The notes: generated from the sequence alone by a model not told the origin. Positions 9,690 to 20,646 are shown, counted from the stretch's first letter. The stretch is 64,000 nt of DNA from Rapana venosa (GCA_028751875.1 CM054144.1:14111264-14175263), one strand, 5' to 3'. Made by a program: numbers and translations.

Positions 9690-10045
9690 GAGGTGTCGAG
9701 TCACTCTGGTAGGGAAACAAATGAATACGCACGCGGACAGAAAAAGAACAAAACAATGGGGTGGCGCTGCTCTTGTGGCGACGCGCTCTCCCCGGGGAGG
9801 GCAGCCCGAATTTCATGCAGAGAACACTGCTGTGACTTAAAGTGATATACAATAAAATACAAGACAGTACAATACAATACAATACAATACATTACAATAC
9901 AGTACAATACAGTACAATACAGTACAATACAGTACAATACAGTACAATACAATACAGTACAATACAGTACAATACAGTACAATACAATACAAAACAGTGC
10001 AACACAATACAGTACGATACAAAACAATACAATCCCACGTAAAGA
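9690..10045 (+). mobile_element. SINE-A copy, 5'-truncated, with (ACAAT)n tail
   Basis: Starts in AGTCACTCTGGTAGGGAAAC, continues GGTGGCGCTGCTCTTGTGGC, GACGCGCTCTCCCCGGGGAG, TTCATGCAGAGAAC and GTGACTTAAAGTGATATAC, and passes directly into about 200 bp of ACAAT/ACAGT repeats (9846-10033). A G run of about 19 precedes the copy (9674-9692). Confidence 0.85.
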
Positions 10046-10059
10046 TGACTTTTCTCCCG

Positions 10060-10345
10060 CTCATTTAGACACACGCTGAATACTTATCTCTGAGATCAAG
10101 ACAATGAGTTTCGGTCTTCTGTGCAACATCCATTTAGCGCAGGTAATAGAGCCCACAGCAGCACAAAGAGTTGTCTCGAGCAAAACTCCGTGAAAAAAGT
10201 CATTTTCAAAGCGGAAACAAAATAGACGTGTGAGAGGAAAAGTGCCAGGAAACAAAACCGTGGTCCTGAACTCTAAGAGTGAATTTTATGCAGAGAAATC
10301 TGCAGTGGCATATGTATGCAATAGAATAATGAATATAGGAGTATT
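10060..10345 (+). mobile_element. SINE-A copy, 5'-truncated, diverged
   Basis: CATCCATTTAGCGCAGGTAA, CAAAGAGTTGTCTCGAGC, GAAAAAAGTCATTTTCAAAG, then TTATGCAGAGAAATCTGCAG and a short ATGCAATAGAATAATG tail. It follows the tail of the preceding copy after only about 20 bp, so the two form a SINE cluster. Confidence 0.7.
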
Positions 10346-10374
10346 TCACCCCAGATTCCATTAAGAATCTCTTG

Positions 10375-10455
10375 CGTGGGTGTGTGTGTGTGTGTGTGTG
10401 TAGAGAGAGAGAACTCAGAACTCAGAAATTTAGAGAGAGAGAGAGGAGTGTGTGT

Positions 10456-10551
<96 letters not shown>

Positions 10552-10860
10552 ATGGTGTGTGTGTGATAGTGTGTGTGTGATGGCGTGTGTGTAGAAAGAA
10601 AGGGAGATAGTGTGTGTGTGTGTGTGTGTGTGTGTCTGTCTGTCTGTCTATGACTGTGTGTGTGTGTGGGGGGGGGGGGGAGGGGGGGAGAGGGGGTAGG
10701 TGTGTGTGTTTGTGTCTGTGTGTATGTGTGTGTAGGGGGGGTAGGTGTGTGTGTGTGTGTGTACGTCCGTGAGAACGTGTGTGTGCGCGCGCGTGCGCAC
10801 GCGAGAGGCACTGGGAGACATGTGTGTCTGTTAGTCTGTGCAGCTCTCTGTGTGTGACAA
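10375..10860. repeat. (GT)n array with GA, TCTG and G-run interruptions
   Basis: GT DNA at 10375-10400, GA at 10402-10445, a nearly pure GT tract at 10448-10548, TCTG units at 10633-10650, a G-run region 10668-10695, and GT/GCGC DNA to about 10805. The long His/Thr and Cys/Val frames are artefacts. Confidence 0.9.
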
Positions 10861-11026
10861 TCTAATCAGTCGGCAGACATGGCAGAGGATAAGTGCTCCA
10901 AAGTGCACAATAGTCTGCTCCCCCATTGCTCATTTTGAACGAAATCGCTCTTGCTGTGATGGCTACAGCTTTGATAAACATTGTTCTAGGGAACAACCAT
11001 TCATCTAGTCTGTAGGCTTACCTTCT
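10861..11026. other. Unique spacer
   Basis: No recognised feature. The sequence is of ordinary complexity, without a long open frame. Confidence 0.4.
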
Positions 11027-11245
11027 GGAATCAAAATTTAATAAGTGTAATAATAGCTTGCATTCAACCCAGCTAGCTATAAAATCACGGTAGGAAATTG
11101 GTTTTAATCCAGTTTTGCAGAATCACTTTTATAATTCAGCCGTTTACTTCAAAAGCTTCAGACTAATGCTAGTGATGTCGATGTCGCCATATTGGTATTC
11201 TGAGCAAAAGAACTGTGCAATTTTGGGGTGAAGCAAAAACCTGTG
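11027..11245 (+). repeat. Unknown repeat J, copy 1
   Basis: Shares with 12234-12450, in the same order and strand: TGGAATCAAA, TATAAAATCACGGTAGGAA, TTTTAATCCAGTTTTGCAGA, TCAGCCGTTTACTTC, TAATGCTAGTGATGTCGA and GTCGCCATATTGG. Similarity is clear but diverged. No coding frame runs through both copies. Confidence 0.6.
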
Positions 11246-11304
11246 CTTCGTTGGGGTTTTTTCTTAAATTTTTGTTTGAGTATAATTACTCAAGTAGTTT
11301 ATTG

Positions 11305-11400
11305 TATATTATATAAAATATATATATATATATTTAATATATATAAATATAATATATATTTAAATATATATATATATATATATTTATTTATTTATATTGA
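11305..11400. repeat. AT-rich microsatellite
   Basis: TATA/TTTA DNA between 11305 and 11398, with no other structure. Confidence 0.8.
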
Positions 11401-11439
11401 AATGAGGCCAAAGGTTGCGTTTAATATATGTGTTGAGGC

Positions 11440-11795
11440 GACCAATCATCATCATCATCATTAACCATTACATCCAGTGGTGTGTAGGGCAGCAACAAAG
11501 TGCTTCCACTCCTGACTATCCTGGGCCAACCTAGTCACTGATCCCCAAGAGTGCTGCATGGCCTTCGTCTCACTTTCTACAGTCCTCCTCCACGTTGCTT
11601 TTGGTCTTCCTTTCTTTCTCCTTCCTTCTGGGGTCCAGTGCAATGCTGTTCTTGTGATTGACTGTGGGTCTCTTCAGAGGATGTGCCCAATCCACTTCCA
11701 CCGTCGTCTGGTGATGGAGGTTCCCATGTCTTCCTGCCTGCATCTCCGTAGTAGCTCTTCATGACGCGACCAAGGCTGTGCATCATTATTTCAAA
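11440..11795 (-). pseudogene. LINE-gamma 3' end (RTE-like C-terminus) with (ATG)n tail
   Basis: On the minus strand from about 11790 two overlapping frames encode the C-terminal part of a LINE polyprotein: a GRVMKSYYGDAGRKTWEPP-like stretch, then KGRPKATWRRTVESE, AQDSQEWKHFVAALHTTG and a stop near 11461. The two frames show at least one frameshift. The GRP-x-TW-RRT ... EW pattern is typical of the extreme C-terminus of RTE-like EN-RT elements. The stop is followed almost at once by ATGATGATG repeats (11440-11460), a usual RTE-type tail. All upstream RT and EN sequence is missing (5' truncation). Confidence 0.75.
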
Positions 11796-12233
11796 CTTTT
11801 TTCTTTTTCATTTGCTTCTGTTTTCTTTTGTCATCTTTTCACTCAAGTTCTACTCTGGCTTTTACTGTTGCTGTTTTCGTTTGTTGAGTAGGGGGGGGGG
11901 GGGGGGTCGGGGGGGGTTTGAAGGTGGTGGGGATAGGCCTAGATGTTACTTGTTTTTCGTTTGGTTGATTGTTGGGTTCTTTACTTAGGGGTGTTGTTGT
12001 GGTGTTTGTTGTTGGTGTTGTTTATTTTGGGGTTTGGTGTTGGTGGTGCTTTTTGTGTGTATTTTATTTGGGTGGGGAGAGGGGGGAAGAGGGGTAGCCA
12101 AACTAAGAGATCACAGTATAAGAACCCACAGCACCAAAAGACTTAGTCGCCATTAATGCAGTGCCACCCCATTTCTCTGTCTGCTTTTCTATTTCTCTCA
12201 TTTTTTTGTTTGTTTGTTTTTAGATTTACGTTA
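11796..12233. other. T/G-rich sequence with a G run
   Basis: T-rich then G-rich DNA, including a G run at 11891-11906. It is flanked on both sides by the J repeat and the LINE-gamma fragment. No gene is seen. Confidence 0.5.
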
Positions 12234-12450
12234 TGGAATCAAACTCAATATTAATTCATATCTAACACAGCCATAAAACCACGGTAGGAACTCAATTTTA
12301 ATCCAGTTTTTTAGAATCAACTATGTCATTCAGCAATTTACTTCGTAAGCATCAAAACTATAATGCTAGTCAAAGTCGAAGTCGCCATATTGGAATCAGC
12401 AATCCGGTACAAGAAGAATTGTTCAACTTTTGGTCGAAGCAAACAGACAG
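12234..12450 (+). repeat. Unknown repeat J, copy 2
   Basis: Second copy of the J repeat: ATAAAACCACGGTAGGAA, TTTTAATCCAGTTTTTTAGA, TTCAGCAATTTACTTCG, ATAATGCTAGTCAAAGTCGA, GTCGCCATATTGG. It lies about 1.2 kb downstream of copy 1 in direct orientation, with the LINE-gamma fragment between the two. Confidence 0.6.
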
Positions 12451-12719
12451 AAAAACAGAGAGACAGACAGAAAGATGCATACTTACACACAGGGGGACAT
12501 ACCATTACATGGAGGGATTCCATTTCACACTTTTCCTCGGCACTAGGGCTGTCAATGTAAACACAGGCACTCTACACAACCTGAAGCCAGACAGTCAGTG
12601 ACAGTGGACTATTAGCTAAGCCAAACACAGCACACAGGCACATGACAGTCTGCTCATTCTGTCGACACTGTGCAGCTGAGGTAGTGGTAAACAGATCAAC
12701 ACCTGCTGAATGTCCACAA

Positions 12720-12786
<67 letters not shown>

Positions 12787-13040
12787 GGGGGGGGGGGGGA
12801 GAGAGAAAGAGACACACACACACAGAGTCAAGACAGGCACAGACAAGACAGACAGACAGATAGCGAGAGAGACAGAGTCCATTTCAATACTCTTTGAAAC
12901 GCTAAAATCAACATTCATGAAATTCCATATTTCTTCAGACAGTTACCACATTCAGAAGGTATAATTATTTAGATAGCACTGTTTTAGTCTGAGTACTGTG
13001 TGCCTTCTGGCAGATTTGGTTCGACGTAAATGAAAGAACT
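12451..13040. repeat. GACA/GA microsatellites within unique sequence
   Basis: GACAGA repeats at 12444-12475, unique sequence to 12715, GA dinucleotide array 12719-12785 with a G run (12785-12799), CACA at 12815-12825, GACA units 12850-12865, then unique sequence to 13040. No gene is supported. Confidence 0.7.
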
Positions 13041-13395
13041 GACTACATCAATCCTTGTTCAATCCCTTTTTCCACCCCGAAAGGGTCAGCACCATTCGCT
13101 GACTGACATCAACACTCTATAACAACACAGTAGTTGTGCCTGTGTTGTTTTTGCCTTAAAAAGCAACCCCTTCAGATGCCCAAGCACAACAGTGTGTACA
13201 GTGAGCGCTTTGATTTGTTGCTTTACAAGATTCAGCGCTATATAAATTCCATACATTTATATTATTATTATTATTATTATTTACATATTCATTGATGCTT
13301 AAATTCTTATATTATTCCATCATTATTATTATTATTATTATCATTATTATTATTATTACAATTTCACATCAAAAGAGTGCCGTGGAAGGAGGAGC
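13041..13395 (+). mobile_element. Retroelement 3' end with (ATT)n tail (family K)
   Basis: ACAGTGAGCGCTTTGATTTG and AGCGCTATATAAATTCC are followed by ATT repeats (13259-13280 and 13322-13357). The reverse complement at 26925-26990 has the same order: ATTATT run, GTGCTATAT, CAAAGCGCTTACG. GCGCTTTGA followed by CTATATAAAT and an ATT tail is a common 3' end of animal SINEs/LINEs. The 5' limit is uncertain. Confidence 0.6.
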
Positions 13396-14544
13396 AAAAA
13401 CTTCTTACAATACTTTTTTCACATGTTATGACTTAGTTTGTCTCAATAAACTCTACATAAGTACCAGGCTTTCAGAAAATAAATAAATAAATAACTCACA
13501 AACTCTCTCAGCAACGATGCTTCAAATGATTCCAAATATTTTTGGGGTCATTTATGGTACTGACTTTTTTCTTTCTTTTTTTTAAACTTCCGGAAGTCAC
13601 TTTTGTATTCGACATAAACAAGAAACACACTGTTCGCCAAAAAAAGAAAGAAGAAAAAAGAAGAGGTAAAACATTGTGTGTTTGTCCACACGTGACCCAG
13701 TTTGTTGCCAGTTGACAGAGAAGAGTCATGTGTGACTGGATGTAGGTCACAGCGAGCCTGGCTCCATCGAAAGGGCACGTGGAGCTGACAGGTATCCATC
13801 CCAGCTGATGCTGAGCAAGACGACACCTCCCTGGTGTCCTTAAATGCTGTTCCTGTCCCTAAGTGGATAAAGCCCTTCAACTGCGCGAACCCCGACAACA
13901 CGTAAAACAAGAAATGGTTCAACTGCTTAGCACATCGTTTTCTGGCATACACGACCTTAAGTAATGGCAATAAACAAGATATGACATCAGTAAAAACTGA
14001 ATGGTGACTGTGAGATTAAAACGAGTACTCCCTAGCTTTCACAGGGGTAAAAAAAAAAAAAGCTGTTGTTTTACCCGATTCACACGCTCACAAAGACAAC
14101 AGCAGGAATTGTCCCATTCAGAATCAGTTGTCTTGCGATTGGTAGTCTGTGCATTGGCAGCCCACCTGGTGAAGGAAAGGAGAAGGGTGGTTGGGGAGCG
14201 GGTGTTGTTTGGAGTTGGTTTTGTTGTTGTTGTTGTTTTTGGTGGGGAAGGGGGGGTCCATAGAAAGTTTGCAGATCCTGGAAGGAGCTCTTCTCATCTC
14301 TGTTGAGCCTGTCCACTTTATGACACAAACCCACTTTACGACACAGCATACATCTAACAACAGACTGTCTTGCTTCCTTGATAAATCATATTCCCATGTC
14401 ACACACACATATATATAATATTCAACAAACTGACACGACAGTATTGACACTGACTTCAAGACGTATTGTGGATAGAGTGCACCACACCCAGCTTCAGAGC
14501 AGGCTAAGTGAGGATGACAATGAGCAGGTATCTGGATGTGGAAT
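13396..14544. other. Low-repeat sequence, no supported gene
   Basis: The longest frame is 140 codons on the minus strand (13548-13970), ending in a Lys-rich stretch over a poly-T tract, with no family motif I recognise. It starts at an ordinary ATG with no visible promoter. I leave it unannotated as a gene. A GTTGTT run at 14221-14241 and a G run at 14249-14255 are the only repeats. Confidence 0.4.
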
Positions 14545-15468
14545 AGACTAGACTAGACTATACTATACTATACTATACTATACTATACTATACTATACTA
14601 TACTATACTATACTATACTATACTATACTATACTATACTATACTACACTACACTATACTATACTACACTACACTACACTACACTACACTACACTATACTA
14701 TACTATACTAGACTAGACTAGACTAGACTATACCATACCAGACTAGACTAGACTAGACTAAACTAGACTAGACTATACTATTCTATACTATACTATACTA
14801 TACTATACTATACTACACTACACTACACTACACTACACTATACTATACTACACTACACTACACTACACTATACTATATCTACACTACACTATACTATACT
14901 ACACTACACTATACTACACTACACTACACTACACTATACTACACTACACTACACTATACTATACTACACTACACTATACTATACTATACTACACTACACT
15001 ACACTACACTACACTACTCTATACTATACTATACCACACTACACTACACTACACTATACTATACTATACTATACTATACTATACTACACTACACTACACT
15101 AGTCTATCCTATACTACACTACACTACACTATACTATACTATACTACACTACACTACACTACACTATACTACACTACACTATACTATACTATACTATACT
15201 ATACTATACTACACTACACTACACTATACTATACTATACTACACTACACTACACTACACTACACTATACTACACTACACTATACTATACTATACTACACT
15301 ATACTATACTATACTACACTAGACTATACTAGACTAGACTAGACTAGACTAGACTATACTACACTACACTATACTATACTATACTATACTGTACTACACT
15401 ACAATATACTATACTATCCTGTACTATACTATACTACAGTATACTTCACTATACTTATTATCATCAGA
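14545..15468. repeat. Pentanucleotide (ACTAT)n/(ACTAC)n array, about 920 bp
   Basis: An unbroken pentamer array mixing ACTAT, ACTAC and ACTAG units in runs of like units, which suggests local homogenisation. Left neighbour is GGATGTGGAATAGACTAG; right neighbour is unique. Unlike the arrays at 9846-10033 and 28977-29540 no SINE-A body is seen beside it. Confidence 0.95.
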
Positions 15469-15612
15469 ATGAAGGCTGCCTTGTCTATGGCAGAAAGGGG
15501 ACCCCCTCTGACCCAGTTACAGTCTGGGTGGTCTTCGGATCATTCTGTTTTCTGTGGGTTCACTCACACGCTGTCTGTCATTCACACCTGGCTAATTCGG
15601 AAAAAATCAACT
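15469..15612. other. Unique spacer
   Basis: Ordinary sequence between the pentamer array and the element-B fragment. No feature recognised. Confidence 0.4.
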
Positions 15613-15720
15613 TCTTCTTCTTCTTTGTCGTCGAACGCTCAGACAGCAACTATTGTCTGTCGTATGTACAAAAGTGCGTTGCACTGCCATTAAGCGCCTG
15701 ACTTGTCAGGCCCTGCCATC
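15613..15720 (-). mobile_element. Element B 3' fragment, minus strand
   Basis: CTTCTTCTTCTT tail complement, then GTCGAACGCTCAGACAGC, AACTATTGTCTGTC, GTGCGTTGCACTGCC and GCGCCTGACTTGTCAGGCC. The 5' part of B is missing. Confidence 0.75.
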
Positions 15721-15804
15721 CTACTTCACACGTGATTCTGTCTGTCCTTTGAGAGTCAACTGTCTTGGCCAGTGTCGAGGTGGTGGTTAAGGTGTCTTTA
15801 CACT

Positions 15805-16690
15805 ACGCAACTTTTCACGTCTGCAATCTTATTTCTCACACCACGCAACTTTTCACGTCTGCAATCTTATTTCTCACACCACGCAACTTTTCACGCCTGC
15901 AATCTTATTTCTCACACAGCGCAACTTTTCACGTCTGCAATCTTATTTCTCACACAACGCAACTTTTCACGTCTGCAATCTTATTTCTCACACCACGCAG
16001 CTTTTCACGTCTGCAATCTTATTTCTCACAAAACGCAACTTTTCACGTCTTCAATCTTATTTCTCACACCACGCAATTTTTCACGTCTGCAATCTTATTT
16101 CTCACACCACGCAGCTTTTTACTTCTGCAATCTTATTTCTCACACAACGCAACTTTTCACGTCAGCAATCTTATTTCTCACACAACGCAGCTTTTCACGT
16201 CTGCAATCTTATTTCTAACACAACGCAGCTTTTCACGTCTGCAATCTTATTTCTAACACAACGCAGCTTTTCACGTCTGCAATCTTATTTCTCACACAAC
16301 GCAACTTTTCACGTCTGCAATCTTATTTCTAACAAAACGCAACTTTTCACGTCTGCAATCTTATTTCTCACACCACGCAGCTTTTCACGTCTGCAATCTT
16401 ATTTCTCACACCACGCAACTTTTCACGCCTGCAATCTTATTTCTCACACAACGCAGCTTTTCACGTCTGCAATCTTATTTCTCACACAACGCAGCTTTTC
16501 ACGTCTGCAATCTTATTTCTCACACCACGCAGCTTTTCACGTCTTCAATCTTATTTCTCACAAAACGCAGCTTTTCACGTCAGCAATCTTATTTCTCACA
16601 AAACGCAGCTTTTCACGTCTGCAATCTTATTTCTCACAAAACGCAGCTTTTCACGTCTGCAATCTTATTTCTCACAAAACGCAACTTTTA
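15805..16690. repeat. 38-bp minisatellite, about 23 copies
   Basis: Unit of 38 bp beginning CGCAACTTTTCACGTCTGC and continuing AATCTTATTTCTCACAC(C/A)A. The phase is kept exactly from 15805 to 16679 (23 x 38). Variation is mainly at two sites: CAACTT/CAGCTT, and ACCACG/ACAACG/AAAACG. Because 38 is not a multiple of three, the array gives 38-residue periodic open frames (15765-16256) in more than one frame; these are not taken as coding. Confidence 0.95.
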
Positions 16691-16736
16691 TTCGTGGGCA
16701 GCATTTCCAGGGCTGGATACAACGCCTGCATGTATA

Positions 16737-16815
16737 TGACAATGACAGTGACAAATTCTTTTATTTCGAGGATAATGAATAAGCACCCATGTGCTTTTTT
16801 ACATCCAGTCCCCGC
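16737..16815 (-). mobile_element. Element G/SINE-F 3' tail fragment, minus strand
   Basis: ACAATGACAGTGACAAATTC, TTTTATTTCGAGGATAATG, AGCACCCATGTGCTTTTTT and ACATCCAGTCCCCGCCC are the complement of the G-type terminal block and its TGTCAT tail. Confidence 0.75.
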
Positions 16816-17119
16816 CCTTTGGGATATCTATATAAGAGAGAGACAGACAGACAGGCAGACAGACAGACACAGAGAGAGTGTGTGTGTTGGGGTGGAATTG
16901 AACCTAAGACTGTTCAAGTTTTTTGTCCACCTGTTGGCACCTTCAGGAGGTATTAACTGCAGTAATATTGCCAGACTGTAACCACAGTTCCCTCTGGTTT
17001 TCTGCTTCTATTTAAGTTTTCAGTGGTCTCACGAAGGTACTGTCACTGCGTGCAAAAAAGAAAAGTCTTTAGAAGAAAAGTCGTCTAAGATAGGTTGAAC
17101 AGTGTAACCAACTACTTGA
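16816..17119. other. Spacer with GACA run and one arm of a flanking inverted repeat
   Basis: GACA units at 16840-16868. At 16943-16975 lies GGTATTAACTGCAGTAATATT, one arm of an imperfect inverted repeat whose other arm is at 18247-18283, just past the 50-bp array. No gene. Confidence 0.5.
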
Positions 17120-18228
17120 CAGATTGTTCCACAATGCAGACAGCTTATACTATAGACTCACTTAAAGGACAGGTTGTTCCACAATGCAGACAGCTTATAC
17201 TATAGACTCACTTAAAGGACAGGTTGTTCCACAATGCAGACAGCTTATACTATAGACTCACTTAAAGGACAGGTTGTTCCACAATGCAGACAGCTTATAC
17301 TATAGACTCACTTAAAGGACAGGTTGTTCCACAATGCAGACAGCTCAAGGACATGTTCCACAATGCAGACAGCTTATACTACAGACTCACCTAAAGGACA
17401 TGTTGTTCCACAATGCAGACAGCTTATACTACAGACTCACCTAAAGGACAGATTGTTCCACAATGCAGACAGCTTATACTATAGACTCACAGGCTGTTCC
17501 ACAATGCAGACAGCTTATACTACAGACTCACCTAAAGGACAGATTGTTCCACAATGCAGACAGCTTATACTATAGACTCACCTAAATGACAGGTTGTTCC
17601 ACAATGCAGACAGCTTATACTATAGACTCACTTAAAGGACAGGTTGTTCCACAATGCAGACAGCTTATACTATAGACTCACTTAAAGGACAGGTTGTTCC
17701 ACAATGCAGACAGCTTATACTATAGACTCACTTAAAGGACATGTTGTTCCACAATGCAGACAGCTTATACTATAGACTCACTTAAAGGACAGGTTGTTCC
17801 ACAATGCAGACAGCTTATACTATAGACTCACAGGCTGTTCCACAATGCAGACAGCTTATACTATAGACTCACAGGCTGTTCCACAATGCAGACAGCTTAT
17901 ACTATAGACTCACAGGCTGTTCCACAAAGCAGACAGCTTATACTATAGACTCACAGGCTGTTCCACAATGCAGACAGCTTATACTATAGACTCACTTAAA
18001 GGACAGGTTGTTCCACAATGCAGACAGCTTATACTATAGACTCACAGGCTGTTCCACAATGCAGACAGCTTATACTATAGACTCACTTAAAGGACAGGTT
18101 GTTCCACAATGCAGACAGCTTATACTATAGACTCACAGGCTGTTCCACAATGCAGACAGCTTATACTATAGACTCACCTAAAGGACAGGCTGTTCCACAA
18201 TGCAGACAGCTTATACTATAGACTCCCC
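17120..18228. repeat. 50-bp/41-bp minisatellite, 24 copies
   Basis: The core TTCCACAATGCAGACAGC is present 24 times between 17128 and 18210. The usual period is 50 bp, with the linker CTTAAAGGACAGG. A shorter 41-bp form lacks 9 bp of the linker and dominates at 17797-18000. Two long/short forms alternate near the right end, suggesting unequal exchange between the two lengths. Confidence 0.95.
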
Positions 18229-18420
18229 CACAGGATCGCCCTGTGTGCAATATATTACTGCAGTTAATGTACCTCAGGCACCTATAACATCTTGTACACA
18301 TATTCATTCCTCAGCTAGGTTCACCAATGGTGAGATTTTTGGGCACACAGCCATTTTTGCCCACCATTAAGGTAACCACATTCCGACTTCAGGGATGCCC
18401 GCATTTTAAAACCCCATTCA
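18229..18420 (-). mobile_element. Right inverted-repeat arm and SINE-E 3' fragment (minus)
   Basis: 18247-18283 contains TTACTGCAGTTAAT, the complement of 16952-16965. From 18303 the minus strand carries SINE-E 3' blocks: complement of ATTCCTCAGCTAGG, CACCAATGGTGAGATTTTT, GCCATTTTTGCCCACC and ACATTCCGACTTCAGGG. Confidence 0.65.
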
Positions 18421-18524
18421 CTTTTGGAAGATGAGTACGCCAGTAGTAATGGCCCGTGGTATGGATGACACAGACATACCCAGCATGCGCCCTGCTACGT
18501 GGAGAGAACCGGGCTCCTTCGAAA
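18421..18524. other. Spacer
   Basis: About 100 bp without recognised structure between the SINE-E fragment and the SINE-F head. Confidence 0.4.
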
Positions 18525-18870
18525 TTGAGGGAATAGCCTGGTGGTTAGAGTGATGAGTTCGTGATCTGCTGACCCGGGTACGAATCTTGTTCAAAAGGAT
18601 TTTTCCTCCAGAGTTAAAATCAGTGCCGACTCCACTCTCCCCAACAGTCCTTCGGATGAGACTATAAACCTAGATCCTGTGTGTGAACACAGGCAGAACA
18701 TCTTGCACACACGTTAAAACCCGTTCCGCTTTTCGGGAGTGTAGGGCATCGTGTACAGGTGGGAACGGATGACAAAATGTACAAAACTGCAGACACACGA
18801 GGACTGGATGTAAATTTAAAAAAAGCACATGAGCACGTATTCCATTATCCTCGAAATAAAAGAAGAAGAA
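18525..18870 (+). mobile_element. SINE-F copy, essentially complete
   Basis: tRNA-like head GGAATAGCCTGGTGGTTAGA (A box) and GGGTACGAATC (B box, 18574). Body: CCAGAGTTAAAATCAGTGCC, AGTCCTTCGGATGAGAC, AGAACATCTTGCACACACG, CCCGTTCCGCTTTTCGGGAG, GGGAACGGATGACAAAATG. The tail block GGACTGGATGTAA ... AGCACATGAGCACG ... CCTCGAAATAAAAG ends in a GAA-rich run. The same terminal block ends element G. Confidence 0.85.
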
Positions 18871-19012
18871 AAAGTAAAACTTGCTCGCGACACACTGCCC
18901 GAAATCCACTCCGTGTAATAAGCAAAGGAGCGCTCAGAAGAGGTCATGCTGAAGTGGAACCAAGACAGTACAGACGATGACAAGATGGGCCAGGAGGAAA
19001 CACCTTGGGGAA

Positions 19013-19059
<47 letters not shown>

Positions 19060-19525
19060 TCAGACATATACATAATAATCATCTTTTTTTTTTTTAATCT
19101 ATCAGACAAGTTTGTTAGATTTGGAACCAAAAAAAAAGACTTTAGAACCAAAAAAAAGACCCCTCAGGATGTGTGTGTGTGGTGAGTGGGTGGATGGGTG
19201 GGTGTGCGCGTGCGTGTTGTATGTCTGTGTGCGCGTGGGTGGTATGTGTGTGCGCGCGTGTGTGTGCGTTGCGGGGCCCTGTGTGTGTGCTGTGTGTGTG
19301 TGCGTGTGTGTGTGTGTGTGGATGTGTGTGTGTGGTGTGTGTGTGGTGTGTGCGGGTGTGTGTGCGTGCGTGCGCGTGTGTGTGTGTATGTGTGTGTGCG
19401 CGTGTGTGTGTGTGCGTGCGTGCGTGCGCGCGCGCGAGCGTGTGTGTGTGCGTGCGTGTGGGTGTGTGTGTGTGTGTGTGTGCGTGCGCGCGTGCGTGCG
19501 TGCGCGCGCGCGCGCGTGTGTGTGA
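18871..19525. repeat. Unique spacer, (CA)n and a long GT/GC dinucleotide array
   Basis: Unique sequence 18871-19015, CA array 19017-19057, T and A runs 19085-19160, then alternating GT with many GCGC interruptions at 19165-19525. The alternating purine-pyrimidine content would favour Z-DNA; this is inference from composition. Open frames in several phases are artefacts. Confidence 0.85.
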
Positions 19526-19693
19526 AGCTATAAACCATGATCCCGACAGTTAGGAAGATTGAAAACATCTGTAGGAGAGAGTACAGAGACTCCCCGGCGT
19601 CGGTGCGAGTCGAGTCTACAACAACAACAATAATATTATAGATATAATAATAATAATAGTGGGGAATAGTCGATAGCTGGTAGTGGAGATGGT

Positions 19694-19764
<71 letters not shown>

Positions 19765-19964
19765 TAGTAGTGATGTGATGGTGATGGTGGGTGATTTATG
19801 TGAAGGTGAGGGAAAAGGGGTAGGGGGGATCTGGGGGTGGGGGAGGGGATGGGGGATGGGGGGGGGGGTGGTTAAAGTCGGTGGTTACAGACAGTTCAAT
19901 CAGAAACAGATCTGACAGCAACTGGAGCAAGACTGACAGGCCTGGTGATGAATCCAGACGCCTG

Positions 19965-20061
<97 letters not shown>

Positions 20062-20103
20062 CTCCTGTCTCTCTGTGAATTGCTTTATTCTATTTCTCTG
20101 TGT

Positions 20104-20146
<43 letters not shown>

Positions 20147-20158
20147 TGTGGTGTCTTC
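19526..20158. repeat. TAG/GTA triplets, G-rich tract, (TC)n and (GT)n
   Basis: ACAACA/ATAATA 19618-19660, GTA triplets 19706-19762, GT/GGGG-rich DNA 19763-19875, unique 19876-19968, TC array 19969-20070, GT array 20100-20143. No gene. Confidence 0.85.
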
Positions 20159-20159
20159 A

Positions 20160-20590
20160 GTTATATACCGCTTTCAATCACGGCAGATTAGATTTCTCTG
20201 CATGTAATTCGGGCTGCTCTCCCTTTTGGGGGGAAAGTGCGTCGCCTCAAGAGCAGCGCCACCTTTTTTCTTCTTTCTTTTTTTGTTTTTGGTCGGTTCC
20301 TGGCTGCATATGAACTTGTTTCCCTATGAGAGTAGGTGTTATTTTCTACATAATTTATCCAGAGACAACTGTTTTGTTGCCGTGGGTTCTTTTATGTGCG
20401 CTGAATGCGTGTATCAAAGAACACAGAACCTCGGTTCATCGACTGAACGAAAGATTAGCAGCCAAAGCACTACCCAAGGTACTAGAGGGTAAGGGGGTGG
20501 GGGAGCAAGTTAGGGCTCAAACGGGGATTGAACCCACATTTCTTGCTTTCTAGCCAGTGGCGGGCGTTAGCTCTAGACCACCGATCCATC
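20160..20590 (-). mobile_element. SINE-A copy, complete, minus strand
   Basis: Minus-strand head at 20590-20530 contains GATCGGTGGTCTAGAGCTAA (A box) and GGGTTCAATCCCCG (B box). The body continues with the GAACCCACGGCAACAAAACA-type block, GTTGTCTCTGG, the GGTGGCGCTGCTCTTGAGGC module, ATTACATGCAGAGAAATC, and ends near GTGATTGAAAGCGGTATAT. The tail is cut short at GT repeats. Confidence 0.85.
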
Positions 20591-20646
20591 CAGTGCGACC
20601 TCTCTTCACTAACACTTGTATTGTTCTTCTTCTTCGTCGAACGCTC

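Noticed and set aside
13548..13970. 140-codon minus-strand frame as a gene
   Set aside because: No known motif, ends in a Lys stretch over poly-T, and no splice or promoter context. It could be chance in a 1-kb non-repeat interval.
14545..15468. Pentamer array as telomeric or subtelomeric repeat
   Set aside because: ACTAT/ACTAC units do not resemble the TTAGGG-type repeat used by molluscs, and the array is internal, flanked by unique sequence.
15805..18228. Regular repeats considered as CRISPR-like arrays
   Set aside because: Units are contiguous with no variable spacers, no Cas genes are nearby, and the setting is eukaryotic.
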